A model generated the notes under the pieces. That model was not told the DNA's origin. It saw only the letters and a program-made list of their open reading frames with translations, and did not search any database. From Virgibacillus alimentarius (GTDB lineage: Bacteria > Bacillota > Bacilli > Bacillales > Amphibacillaceae): DNA of 33,548 nucleotides. The translations under genes and the position numbers were made by a program. Each line of letters starts with the position of its first letter. The first letter of the stretch is position 1. Shown piece by piece: positions 15,674 to 28,007 of this stretch. Where the stretch lies: positions 1 through 33,548 of the forward strand of contig NZ_JFBD01000060.1 in the NCBI RefSeq assembly GCF_000709085.1. The letters run 5' to 3'.

Positions 15674-16019
15674 ACCGTTCGCCTCCCTATGTTGGATATT
15701 TCCGAGGTGTGGGTTCTGAGACAAGGTGTAAAATCAATCGTGGCCTGCTTGACTACTAGAAATTTTCAATGTGCCATTTTGTAAACGACCCGTTTAGTAA
15801 TAATCCTATGTTCCCTTAAAAATAAAGAATATTTCGATATTTTTATATGTATTGGTTGTCACTTAAATACTTCCTTTAAATGCCACACAAGCTCTCACCT
15901 CAGACTTTATTGATTGGCTTGGTTTATAACATTTTATTACAGAACAGTGTCGTTTATGCTTAAAATTACATCTTTAAAAAAAGAGGACAAGAAGTATTTA
16001 ACCTACTCCTTGTCTACTG
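15674..16019. other. Intergenic region upstream of spoIIID
   Basis: 346 AT-rich bases between spoIIID and the AimR-like gene. It holds the AimR-like terminator (15976-16014) and presumably the spoIIID promoter. I find no clear sigma-E box and no pheromone gene. Confidence 0.5.
15976..16014 (-). terminator. Terminator of the AimR-like gene
   Basis: Minus strand GACAAGGAGTA, loop GGTTAAA, TACTTCTTGTC (11 bp, one G-U), then CTCTTTTTTT, immediately after the stop. Confidence 0.87.
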
Positions 16020-17036
16020 TTAACCGACTCCTACATCTTTTAACGCCCGTAAAGGTAGCCGGCTGAAGAAATAATTACTTTCCTTCTCGATAAAATAATT
16101 ATAAGATTTATAAAGCATATGTTTATCTTCCGTCGCCACCCCCATATAATAAAGCGTAAATGGATTATCCATGGATAAATTCCTTAATAACTCGACAGCC
16201 TTTGAATAATTTCCCTTTGCAATTTCAATATGTGCCTGTTCACTTTTTTCGACAGAGGATATGCCATAGGTCTTTTTGAAATGTGCACATAAAAAAGGAA
16301 TGTTTTGCTGTTCAATAATATGAATAAGGTTGTGCAATTTATTTTTCTTTGCTATTTTCAGAGCTTTTGTCAGGTGAAACTTCCCTTGCGTAAAATGATC
16401 AAAAATATAGGATAAGCCGAGATTATTATGTAGACTGGCAATAATTTTTTCATTGTTGGTTTTCGTTAAAGCGCGGTATGCATACTTTCTCGCGATGATT
16501 AATTCATTTCGTATCCAATAATAGATAAATAAACTTTGGTGAAGCCGTAATTTAAAATAAGAAAGGATGAAATCATCCTCGATTGCTTCAAATAAATATG
16601 GCTGCTCTACTAAAAAACTTCCAACTTCCTCATAATCACGCAAGGAAAAATAAATATAAATTCTTGTAAATTCCACGAGGCATTTAATTTCAGCCTCATT
16701 TGAATGAATATACTGCAGCCTCTCTAGTAAATTTTGTGGGGAATCTTTTTTGAGACAACAATCGACCATAATTTGATAAATAGCACCCCAAGTTTTATTG
16801 GATGTGTGCATCGATTCCAGATTTTTTTTGATTAGAAGTTGTAATTCTTCATAGTACCCATTCATGTATAAAAATTCGAGGCCTTTTTTCTGAATAACTT
16901 CTGAAGTAGAATTTAAAATATAATCCCGTGTCAAATCCAAAGCAGTCCGATTATCATGTTGATAGGATAAAAAGTACTGAATTTCTCCCAGTGACAGACC
17001 AGTGTTATCTTCTATGAAATGAATCGATTTCTGCAT
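16020..17036 (-). CDS. AimR-family (arbitrium receptor-like) TPR protein with short N-terminus
   Basis: 338 residues, nearly all helical TPR-like repeats. Several stretches match the phage arbitrium receptor AimR: ARKYAYRALTKTNNEK, NNLGLSYIF followed by a KF.LTKALKIAKKN helix, KAVELLRNL, and the C-terminal LYYMGVATEDKHMLYKSYNYF with SRLPLRAL. Phage AimR (~385 residues) has an N-terminal DNA-binding domain before the segment matching TRDYILN; here only ~36 residues precede it, and an in-frame stop sits just upstream of the ORF, so the helix-turn-helix is shortened or missing. ATG 17036 follows gggaggag; ATG 17057 lies before that site. It has its own terminator and no recognisable peptide gene next to it. 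It may sense another peptide, or be a remnant. Confidence 0.75.
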   Translation of the reverse strand: MQKSIHFIEDNTGLSLGEIQYFLSYQHDNRTALDLTRDYILNSTSEVIQKKGLEFLYMNGYYEELQLLIKKNLESMHTSNKTWGAIYQIMVDCCLKKDSPQNLLERLQYIHSNEAEIKCLVEFTRIYIYFSLRDYEEVGSFLVEQPYLFEAIEDDFILSYFKLRLHQSLFIYYWIRNELIIARKYAYRALTKTNNEKIIASLHNNLGLSYIFDHFTQGKFHLTKALKIAKKNKLHNLIHIIEQQNIPFLCAHFKKTYGISSVEKSEQAHIEIAKGNYSKAVELLRNLSMDNPFTLYYMGVATEDKHMLYKSYNYFIEKESNYFFSRLPLRALKDVGVG

Positions 17037-17216
17037 TACGTTAAGCTCCTCCCGCATTTATAGAATAGATCATCATATTTATTTCCTGGATTTTTTCGAA
17101 TATTTTTTCCATTATTATCGTAACACAGATACAACGTAAAATTTAGAAATATCGTTCGACATCTTTTGCAATAGATGGTAAAAATGAATATTAATTCAGT
17201 CGTAGCAAATAGTATA

Positions 17217-17238
17217 GCCCTAGTAGTTTTACTAGGGC
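17217..17238 (-). terminator. Terminator candidate after spoIIQ
   Basis: Perfect 9-bp stem gccctagta / tactagggc with a 4-base loop, 12 bases past the spoIIQ stop. The downstream minus strand is AT-rich (TATACTATTTG) but has no true T-run. Confidence 0.6.
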
Positions 17239-17249
17239 CACTGTCACGA

Positions 17250-18263
17250 TTAGGCACTTGCAGATGAAGCGGATGAATCAGTGGTTTCATCTGTTTGTTC
17301 CTTATCCTCGACGTCTTGTTCGTCTTCCTGTTTTTCATTTTTTTGTTCATCAACAACTTCTTCGTCTTGCTCTTCATTTCCTTCGTTATCAAGTTCATCT
17401 TGTTCAGGATCTACTTCAATATCTTCGGAATCCTCGCCATCTTGTTCTTCTGTTGAATCCGTATCTTCTTCGACTGCATTAGCGTCTTCTTCCGTTGCTT
17501 CTGCATCTTCTTTCTCCGTTGCTGACTCATCTTCCTCTTCTTTTGCATCTTCTTTAACTTCTTCTGCTTTGATTCCGTCTAATTTGCTAACAGGCTGATT
17601 AAAGTACTCTTCTGGGTTTACTTCAATATCATTTTTTCTTAATTCGAAATGAACATGTGTTCCATTGTCTTTTCCGAACAAGTTCTTCCCAGCTGTACCA
17701 AGCTTATCTCCTTGCTCTACTTCCGAATCTGCCTTTACATCTACTTCACCAAGACTTGCATAATAAGTTACTACATCGTCACCGTGATCCAAAACAACTA
17801 CATTCCCAAGCAGTGGATCCTCTTTTACCTCTGTTACCGTTCCGCTTAATGAAGCGACTACATCAAAAGTCTCATCATCTGCTGCTGCAATGTCAATACC
17901 TGTACTTTGATAGTAGCGGTTGTTGTAGAGGACCAATCCATCTTCTTGCTCTTTTTGCTCTGCGTTGTAGTCATAAAATTTAGTTACGATTTCTGCTTGA
18001 TCCTGGTTTTCTACCGGCATTCCTATCACTTCTTGTTGATCTAAAACTGCTTCTGCGTCTTCGTCAAATTCACTTGATTCGAAATCATCCGCCATTTCGG
18101 AATCATTTTGTGCATCTGGGTCTTGATTATTCGTATTTTGGTACCAGACCACAACCGACAATAAGAGCGCAGCAATCGTCAAATATACTGCCGGGAAAAA
18201 CCACTTCTTACGAAATATACGGCTCCATTTATTTTTTGAAGCACTGTTGTTTTCCTCTTTCAT
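17250..18263 (-). CDS. spoIIQ: Forespore engulfment protein SpoIIQ
   Basis: 337 residues. A short cytoplasmic N-terminus and one transmembrane helix (~22-40) precede an extracytoplasmic LytM/M23 domain (~115-220). SpoIIQ is the forespore half of the SpoIIQ-SpoIIIAH zipper and channel. In the M23 site the first metal ligand is lost (SerThrGlyIleAsp, Ser120 instead of His) while GTHVHFEL (His203, His205) remains, so it is probably not a peptidase, like B. subtilis SpoIIQ. Residues ~233-337 form a very acidic, low-complexity tail, much of it Glu/Asp, which makes the protein longer than the 283-residue B. subtilis homologue. ATG 18263 follows gaggtgatg. A sigma-F-like promoter lies upstream. Confidence 0.95.
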   Translation of the reverse strand: MKEENNSASKNKWSRIFRKKWFFPAVYLTIAALLLSVVVWYQNTNNQDPDAQNDSEMADDFESSEFDEDAEAVLDQQEVIGMPVENQDQAEIVTKFYDYNAEQKEQEDGLVLYNNRYYQSTGIDIAAADDETFDVVASLSGTVTEVKEDPLLGNVVVLDHGDDVVTYYASLGEVDVKADSEVEQGDKLGTAGKNLFGKDNGTHVHFELRKNDIEVNPEEYFNQPVSKLDGIKAEEVKEDAKEEEDESATEKEDAEATEEDANAVEEDTDSTEEQDGEDSEDIEVDPEQDELDNEGNEEQDEEVVDEQKNEKQEDEQDVEDKEQTDETTDSSASSASA

Positions 18264-18282
18264 AGATCATCACCTCAACAAC

Positions 18283-18312
18283 CATTCTGATCAGAAAAAG
18301 GAAAAACTATAC
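18283..18312 (-). promoter_or_regulatory. Sigma-F-like promoter of spoIIQ
   Basis: Minus strand GTATA, 15 bases, GATCAGAATG. The -35 is a full match to GYWTA, the spacing is exactly 15, and the -10 matches several positions of GGNRANANTW. spoIIQ is a sigma-F gene in B. subtilis. Confidence 0.55.
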
Positions 18313-18382
18313 ATCGAAAAATAAAAATTTCCGGATTTTATGTGTTTTATTGAAAAAGTAGGGGAAAGTAAGAAATTGACCT

Positions 18383-18425
18383 AAAAAAATCATCTAACAA
18401 GATAACCTTGATCTTATTAGATGAT
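18383..18425 (-). terminator. Terminator of spoIID
   Basis: atcatctaa pairs with ttagatgat (18389-18397 with 18417-18425), with a further inner AAGAT/ATCTT stem. On the minus strand seven T follow. Confidence 0.85.
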
Positions 18426-18434
18426 CCGAATTTT

Positions 18435-19652
18435 TTATTTTGCTACAAGCGTTGGAGCTGTTTCTGTAATCTTATTGATCTCAATATCCTGATAATAGTA
18501 TTTCACGATATCATCATACTTCTTCCCTTCTTTTGCCATTCCGTTTGCCCCGTACTGACTCATCCCAACACCATGGCCAAATCCTTTCGTTGTAAAAATA
18601 AGATGGTTATTTTTTTGCTCTATGGAAAAATCACTCGATCTTAAATTTAGTTTCTCCCGTACATCTCTTCCCGAAAACGTTTGATCTGCAAGTTTTAGTT
18701 CTTCAACCCGATTACTCTCCGTTCGATTTAACTCTGTAGGTACTTTTGTGTTCTTTGGCAGCTGTATATTCAATGCTTCTTCTACCTCATTGATGGGAAA
18801 TATTTGTTGTTCTAGAAATTTCGGTGAGTTCTTATCCCAACCGCTTTTTACACTTCTGAGGTAGGGAAGTTCATTATCCCAGTAATCCTCCGAATTCTCT
18901 GTATATCCATTACTTGTGGAGAAAAATGCCGGAGTAATAGGGGAATTGTCATATGTTAATATTTCACCTTTTGTAGCTGCTACAGCTTTCTTTACTTTAT
19001 CCATTTTTTGATTATAGTCTTTTCCCCATTGTTTTTGTAAATCTGCCTCACTTTTATACACCTGATGTTGCACTGTATCTGTTACTTCCGCATCCGGAGT
19101 CCCCTGATGCAGGAGGTGATTCACTATAAATGTTCTTGCCGCAAGCGATTGTGCTTTGAGAGCTTCCAGTTCAAATTCAGCTGGCATTTCGGACGCTACA
19201 ACACCTGCAACATAATCTTCCAGCGAAACATCTTCCACTTTTTCTGTATCTGCTCGTTTGACAGCAACTGTAAATGCAGAGTCTTTTGCAATTTCCGCTG
19301 CCGAGTCCGACTCTGCCTCAGGTTGTTTCTTATTCGCTTCATTAGCTGGTTTCGCTGATGACTCATTTGTATGATCATCACCAAAAGGAACGACAACTAA
19401 ACTTGGGATAACCAAAATAATCATCATTAAACTTGATAAAGCCAGAATGCTAAGAAGTTTCCATGCTGATATTGGTTTTTTAAACTGTTTCCATTTTTTC
19501 TGCTTCCAGTATAAACTGGGAATAGGTCGATTAAATTGTTTGGTTGTGTTTTTCTTATGCCTTAACGCATCGATGGCATGTCGTTTCTTGCGCTTCTTTT
19601 TTCTCCATGCTTTAGGCATAGCAGTCTTGTAGGTGTATTTGCGATTTTTCAT
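18435..19652 (-). CDS. spoIID: Stage II sporulation protein D, peptidoglycan lytic transglycosylase
   Basis: 405 residues. SpoIID cleaves glycan strands at the septum and drives engulfment with SpoIIM and SpoIIP. The conserved VASEMPAEFELEALKAQSLA holds the catalytic Glu (Glu155). AFFSTSNGYTEN and the C-terminal GFGHGVGMSQYGANGMA are also diagnostic. One transmembrane segment at ~63-88 anchors it. The ~62 residues before this helix are very basic (KAWRKKKRKKRH, KQKKWKQFKKP) and absent from the ~343-residue B. subtilis protein. The long start is supported by ggagg 6 bases before ATG 19652, so the extension looks real. Confidence 0.95.
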   Translation of the reverse strand: MKNRKYTYKTAMPKAWRKKKRKKRHAIDALRHKKNTTKQFNRPIPSLYWKQKKWKQFKKPISAWKLLSILALSSLMMIILVIPSLVVVPFGDDHTNESSAKPANEANKKQPEAESDSAAEIAKDSAFTVAVKRADTEKVEDVSLEDYVAGVVASEMPAEFELEALKAQSLAARTFIVNHLLHQGTPDAEVTDTVQHQVYKSEADLQKQWGKDYNQKMDKVKKAVAATKGEILTYDNSPITPAFFSTSNGYTENSEDYWDNELPYLRSVKSGWDKNSPKFLEQQIFPINEVEEALNIQLPKNTKVPTELNRTESNRVEELKLADQTFSGRDVREKLNLRSSDFSIEQKNNHLIFTTKGFGHGVGMSQYGANGMAKEGKKYDDIVKYYYQDIEINKITETAPTLVAK

Positions 19653-19767
19653 GGCAGTCCTCCTTGCAATCTAATTTCTCTAGCATTCCTACTATTAAAT
19701 ATATACAGGGAGGAAAAACAATAGAACTAAATATAATAATTTCTGACGTTTTATATTAAAAACGAAC

Positions 19768-20685
19768 TTATTTCACTCCCGCACGAATACAGAGTGATTT
19801 GCTCGCTGTTTGAATTGTTGCATCTGCGCCTAACGGTACTGAAAAGTGCGGAAAACAATGACCGATTTTAAAGCCATTGACCACTGGACAAGGAAGGTTT
19901 CCGAGATAATCCTGAAATACTTGTTTTAATGAGAGGGAAGGCTCTTGTTTTGGTTCGGCTTTTGCAAAATCACCGATTAGAATGCCCGCTGCCTCATCCA
20001 GCTTCCCTGCTAGTTTCAATTGGTTAAGCATTGCATCTACACGGTAAGGCTCTTCATTAATATCCTCTAGGATAAGCAACTTGCTCTCTGTATCTATTTC
20101 ATAAGGGGTTCCTAAGGTACTGACAAGTAATGTTAGGTTACCTCCCGTCAATTTTCCGGAAGCTTCCCCAGCGACGATCGTTTGCAGTTTTCCAATTGCA
20201 TTAGGGTACTGGAGCTTTGTTGGTTCAAATAACTGGCTAAACATACAAGCTGAAAACTTATCAAATCCATTTTTTGCAATATCTGATGCTAGCATTGGGC
20301 CATGAAATGTTACAAGATCAGTCTTTTTTTGAATGGCTGTATGTAAATAGGTAATATCACTATAACCCCAAATAATTTTAGGATTATCTTTTATTAAATC
20401 ATAGTTCACTTGCTCGACAATTCGCCCTGTCCCATATCCGCCACGGGCAAAAAAAATTGCTTTAATCCATGGGTTAACGATCATTTGATGAAAGTCATCA
20501 AGCCTTTCCTTATCCGTTCCACCTAAGTAACCATAGCCACAGTCTATGTGTTGGCCTAATTCTACACGGAGGCCCATTTTTTCAAAAAAAGGAACAGCCT
20601 TATACACCATCTCCAAGCTAGCAGAACTTGCCGGGGCAATGACACCTATCGTATCTCCTTTACATAAACGTTCCGGTCGAATCAT
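19768..20685 (-). CDS. LD-carboxypeptidase, peptidase family S66
   Basis: 305 residues, cytosolic. The family removes the terminal D-Ala from murein tetrapeptides (LdcA) or similar LD bonds (YkfA-like). The catalytic set is visible: Ser109 in IIWGYSDIT, Glu207 in LLILEDINEEPYR and His276 in FKIGHCFPH. The N-terminal GDTIGVIAPAS and FFARGGYGTGR motifs are also typical. ATG 20685 follows aaggaga. It lies between spoIID and murA, among wall and sporulation genes, as an accessory to the B. subtilis order. It is probably in wall recycling or spore cortex metabolism; the substrate is inferred. Confidence 0.93.
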   Translation of the reverse strand: MIRPERLCKGDTIGVIAPASSASLEMVYKAVPFFEKMGLRVELGQHIDCGYGYLGGTDKERLDDFHQMIVNPWIKAIFFARGGYGTGRIVEQVNYDLIKDNPKIIWGYSDITYLHTAIQKKTDLVTFHGPMLASDIAKNGFDKFSACMFSQLFEPTKLQYPNAIGKLQTIVAGEASGKLTGGNLTLLVSTLGTPYEIDTESKLLILEDINEEPYRVDAMLNQLKLAGKLDEAAGILIGDFAKAEPKQEPSLSLKQVFQDYLGNLPCPVVNGFKIGHCFPHFSVPLGADATIQTASKSLCIRAGVK

Positions 20686-20771
20686 GCATCATTCTCCTTT
20701 ACAAAAGGCAAAGATTACCTTCTATCCATAGTTATGTATCTATGTCTGCAGATATGTACTGCCTATTTTAG

Positions 20772-20812
20772 ACAAAAGAAAAAACAGATGAATGCCTATT
20801 TCATCTGTTTCT
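20772..20812 (-). terminator. Terminator of murA
   Basis: aaacagatgaa (20782-20792) pairs with ttcatctgttt (20800-20810) over 11 bp; on the minus strand TTTTTTCTTTT follows. Confidence 0.9.
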
Positions 20813-20835
20813 TTCTATTTCGGTCTATGACGTTT

Positions 20836-22173
20836 TTAAGATAACTCTGCGATCACTTTGTGAACGTTGTAGTGCTTATTTTTCAGTTTTTCAACTGGTT
20901 TTACTACCTCTCCATTTTCGTCAACACGCTCAACATCTGCACCCAATGATGCTAGTTTTCCGGCAAAATCAACATATCCGCGATCCAGATGTTTTAATTG
21001 TGTCACACGTGTTGTCCCTTCTGCACGCAGTCCTGCCAAAATTAATGCTGCTGCAGCTCGAAGGTCTGTGGCAGCTACTTCTGCACCTTGCAGTTCACAA
21101 GGTCCTTCAATAATAACACTGCGGCCTTCTATCTTTAATTTTGCATTCATCCGGCGAAATTCCTCAACATGCATAAAACGGTTCTCAAATACTGTTTCCG
21201 TAATCACACTTGTTCCATGTGCGCATAACATTAAAGACATCATTTGTGATTGCATATCTGTCGGAAATCCTGGATGAGGCAACGTCTTAATATCTGTGGA
21301 TGCTAATTTTTCAGGTCCAATGACTCGTATTCCGTCATTTTCCTCTTGCACGTTAACGTCCATTTCTTGCAGTTTGGAAATAACAGAGCGTAAATGCTCA
21401 CTTTCTGCATTTTCTATCAAAACATTTCCACCAGTAATCGCAGCTGCAACCATAAATGTGCCTGCTTCAACTCGGTCAGGAATAATCGCATGTTCAACAC
21501 CAGTTAACTTTTCGACCCCTTCAATACGGATCGTTTCTGTACCTGCTCCAACAATACGTGCACCCATTTTATTTAAATAATTAGCTAAATCGACAATTTC
21601 AGGTTCCTTTGCACAGTTTTCAAGAATTGTTTTTCCTTCTGCTAGAGCAGCAGCCATCATAATATTTTCAGTAGCGCCAACACTTGGCATATCCAAGTAA
21701 ATTTTTGCTCCCTGCAGACGACCTTGCGTTTTCACTTCAACAAAGCCATTTCCAACATGCACTTCTGCCCCCATCGCTTCAAAGCCTTTTAAATGCAGAT
21801 CAATTGGACGAGAACCAATTGCACATCCACCGGGCATTGCAACATTGGCATGACCATAACGTGCAAGTAAAGGGCCTAAGACCAATACAGATGCACGCAT
21901 TTTTCGTACGTACTCAAATGGTGCTTCTGTCTTTAAATCTTTAGAAGCATCAACGGTCACTGTATTATTTTCAAAATGAACATTTGCATTTATATTACGT
22001 AAGACTTCATTAATCGTATAAACATCTGCCAAAACAGGAACATCTTTAATAACACTTTTGCCTTCACTAGCTAAGATACTTGCAGCAATGACAGGAAGCA
22101 CTGCATTCTTAGCACCCTCAACCCTAACGGTGCCTTTGAGTTGTTGCCCGCCTCTTACGATGATTTTTTCCAT
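20836..22173 (-). CDS. murA (murAA): UDP-N-acetylglucosamine 1-carboxyvinyltransferase
   Basis: 445 residues. It catalyses the first committed step of peptidoglycan synthesis, transferring enolpyruvate from PEP to UDP-GlcNAc. Lys22 lies in [10 protein letters not shown], and active-site Cys117 (the fosfomycin target) in [18 protein letters not shown]. The C-terminal half has [11 protein letters not shown] and [14 protein letters not shown]. Context between ywmB and spoIID marks the murAA paralogue. ATG 22173 follows aaggag. The C-terminus ([15 protein letters not shown]) is slightly longer than in B. subtilis. Confidence 0.97.
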   Translation of the reverse strand: MEKIIVRGGQQLKGTVRVEGAKNAVLPVIAASILASEGKSVIKDVPVLADVYTINEVLRNINANVHFENNTVTVDASKDLKTEAPFEYVRKMRASVLVLGPLLARYGHANVAMPGGCAIGSRPIDLHLKGFEAMGAEVHVGNGFVEVKTQGRLQGAKIYLDMPSVGATENIMMAAALAEGKTILENCAKEPEIVDLANYLNKMGARIVGAGTETIRIEGVEKLTGVEHAIIPDRVEAGTFMVAAAITGGNVLIENAESEHLRSVISKLQEMDVNVQEENDGIRVIGPEKLASTDIKTLPHPGFPTDMQSQMMSLMLCAHGTSVITETVFENRFMHVEEFRRMNAKLKIEGRSVIIEGPCELQGAEVAATDLRAAAALILAGLRAEGTTRVTQLKHLDRGYVDFAGKLASLGADVERVDENGEVVKPVEKLKNKHYNVHKVIAELS

Positions 22174-22208
22174 GTTTTTAAATCTCCTTCAAGTCTAATC
22201 TCACTATA

Positions 22209-22925
22209 TTAATATTCATTTATTAGGATAGGTGTGCCAATAGTGATATTAGAATCTCCATTTTGCTTATATTTTATTGCTATTTGTACATTCACAGGTA
22301 TGTCCATTACAGTAATTTTTTCTGACCATAATGATGTATACCCGTATATAAATTTTTTATTCACGGATTGATTCATTTTATCGTTTTGTGTCGAAACATA
22401 TGTAAGACCAAGTTGTTCTACTATATTCGTTAATGTACGATCATTACCTATTATAGCATCTTCTTCAGTCGTCAGACAAGTAAATGTTTTGACGGAATTG
22501 GTAAAAAAATGTCTACGGATAAAATCACGCTTTTTTTGATAGTTATCTTCAATGGATTTGTTCCACTTCTCTCCTTTAATAATAGCAGTAAACTCAGCAT
22601 CAAAACGATGTTCCTTTGGAAGAATACCAATATATATTACGGATAATCCAACTGTTTTATGTGTGTCTTCTATTATATATTTGATCGCTTTATCATTTTC
22701 TTCGGTACGGACCCTATATTGATCCTTCATACCTTCCATAAGCTGGATTAAAGATTCCTGGGTTACCTTCTCTTTTTTCGTTACCTGCCACTCCTTAATT
22801 GATAGATCATGATGCATGATCAATGAAGCTAAAGTCTCAAATTCATCTTTGGACAGGTCATTATTGGCAGCAGATACGGTTGGTATAAATAAAAATAGAA
22901 TAAGAATAAATACAATTTTTCGCAT
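22209..22925 (-). CDS. ywmB: YwmB-family exported protein
   Basis: 238 residues. An N-terminal signal peptide (RKIVFILILFLFIPTVSA, probable cleavage after Ala-Ala around 19-20) is followed by a soluble extracytoplasmic domain. Position between murA and ywzB and the overall length correspond to YwmB (DUF1779), whose fold resembles TATA-binding protein but whose role is unknown. The gene ends 35 bases before murA, so the two are probably co-transcribed. ATG 22925 has a ggggga ribosome site that can be buried in a hairpin (22934-22972). Confidence 0.85.
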   Translation of the reverse strand: MRKIVFILILFLFIPTVSAANNDLSKDEFETLASLIMHHDLSIKEWQVTKKEKVTQESLIQLMEGMKDQYRVRTEENDKAIKYIIEDTHKTVGLSVIYIGILPKEHRFDAEFTAIIKGEKWNKSIEDNYQKKRDFIRRHFFTNSVKTFTCLTTEEDAIIGNDRTLTNIVEQLGLTYVSTQNDKMNQSVNKKFIYGYTSLWSEKITVMDIPVNVQIAIKYKQNGDSNITIGTPILINEY

Positions 22926-22933
22926 GAAAATTC

Positions 22934-22972
22934 CCCCTAAATCATACTTAAATCTAGTATGAACTTAAGGGG
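22934..22972 (-). promoter_or_regulatory. Leader hairpin overlapping the ywmB ribosome site
   Basis: On the minus strand CCCCT..AA..TCATACT folds onto AGTATGA..TT..AGGGG (about 14 bp with a small mismatch and bulge). The 3' arm contains most of the GGGGGA Shine-Dalgarno of ywmB. Confidence 0.45.
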
Positions 22973-23031
22973 CTCTTAACATACTCAACAATGATGATAT
23001 TTTCATAGAATACAAGGTTTGGTAAGTTGGA

Positions 23032-23262
23032 TTAAAATAGATAAAGAAGGTCTTGAGACCATTGTAGAATATCAAGAAAGAATCGACTTACCCCTGTCCC
23101 AATTGTAATCGTGATAAAAATCAGCAGAACCCTTGCCTCTGTAACATGTCCTTTGCGAATTAACGGATCAACATTGATCGTTTGTACGACACGCCATGTT
23201 AAATAAATAAATATTAAATGGGATATCATACTTGTTATAGCTAACTGTCCGATTGAAAACAT
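23032..23262 (-). CDS. ywzB: DUF1146 family membrane protein YwzB
   Basis: 76 residues with two transmembrane helices (~5-24 and ~48-66) and a conserved loop VVQTINVDPLIRKGHVTEAR, typical of the YwzB family found just after atpC in Bacillaceae. Function unknown. ATG 23262 follows aaaggtgg; the open frame runs on to 23397 but that part lacks a ribosome site and is not conserved in style. Confidence 0.88.
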   Translation of the reverse strand: MFSIGQLAITSMISHLIFIYLTWRVVQTINVDPLIRKGHVTEARVLLIFITITIGTGVSRFFLDILQWSQDLLYLF

Positions 23263-23423
23263 GTAAACCACCTTTTTCATATACTGAATGCATTGATGTA
23301 CATTCTTTACTATAGTTACTTTGCCATTTAAACAAGTGAATGTCAATAAAGGGCTTTCTAAGATTTGCTTTCTCAACAGATCAACAAACCCGTTCATTCG
23401 GGAAAATATTTCATATTAGGAAC

Positions 23424-23437
23424 ATTTCCCGGGAAAT
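23424..23437. repeat. 14-bp perfect palindrome upstream of ywzB
   Basis: atttcccgggaaat, centred on a CCCGGG core, with a related half cgggaaaatatt just to the left (23398-23409). Could be an operator for ywzB-ywmB-murA. No known factor is assigned. Confidence 0.4.
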
Positions 23438-23499
23438 ATCGACGCAATCTGATCACAAAAGAATGAGGATTTTTCAGCTTTCTTATCTAAAAATAGAAT

Positions 23500-23538
23500 A
23501 AAAAATCTCTTATAACAAAAAGTTATAAGAGATTTTTT
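23500..23538 (-). terminator. Terminator of the atp operon
   Basis: Perfect 17-bp stem (23500-23516 with 23522-23538), AT-rich at the base, ending in six T on the minus strand; 8 bases past the atpC stop. It also forms on the plus strand. Confidence 0.93.
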
Positions 23539-23546
23539 ATTTCATT

Positions 23547-24002
<456 letters not shown>

Positions 24003-24006
24003 TCAT

Positions 24007-25434
<1,428 letters not shown>

Positions 25435-25460
25435 CTAACTTTCGAACTGCTTGGGAGGAG

Positions 25461-26339
<879 letters not shown>

Positions 26340-26405
26340 TTATAAAAGGTTGCCTGTTTCCTAATCTTTTTTCACATTCAAGTATATCGTGTCATGATGA
26401 GAAGT

Positions 26406-26443
26406 ACACAGACAAAATGAAGTCGCCTTCTTTTTGTCTATGT
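26406..26443 (-). ncRNA. Intercistronic stem-loop between atpA and atpG
   Basis: On the minus strand ACATAGACAAAA pairs with TTTTGTCTGTGT (12 bp, one G-U). A single A/A mismatch and GAAG-GCGA-CTTC, a GNRA tetraloop, follow inside. There is no T-run, so it is not a terminator; it is a cis mRNA element in a 156-base gap that may affect processing, stability or translation of atpG. Confidence 0.6.
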
Positions 26444-26477
26444 GTGCATACATCTCTCCTAATAATCGTTGTGCTAC

Positions 26478-27995
<1,518 letters not shown>

Positions 27996-28007
27996 TCACC
28001 CCTATCA

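Noticed and set aside
15725-15975. aimP-like pheromone gene downstream of the AimR-like gene
   Set aside because: The only suggestive frame is an 11-codon GTG frame ending VAFKGSI, with no ribosome site and no signal peptide, beyond a strong terminator.
16020-17036. Prophage remnant around the AimR-like gene
   Set aside because: Neighbours on both sides are core sporulation genes and there are no integrase, structural or lysis genes.
19741-19767. Terminator after the LD-carboxypeptidase gene (cgttttnnnnnnaaaacg)
   Set aside because: Only a 6-bp AT-rich stem without a T-run.
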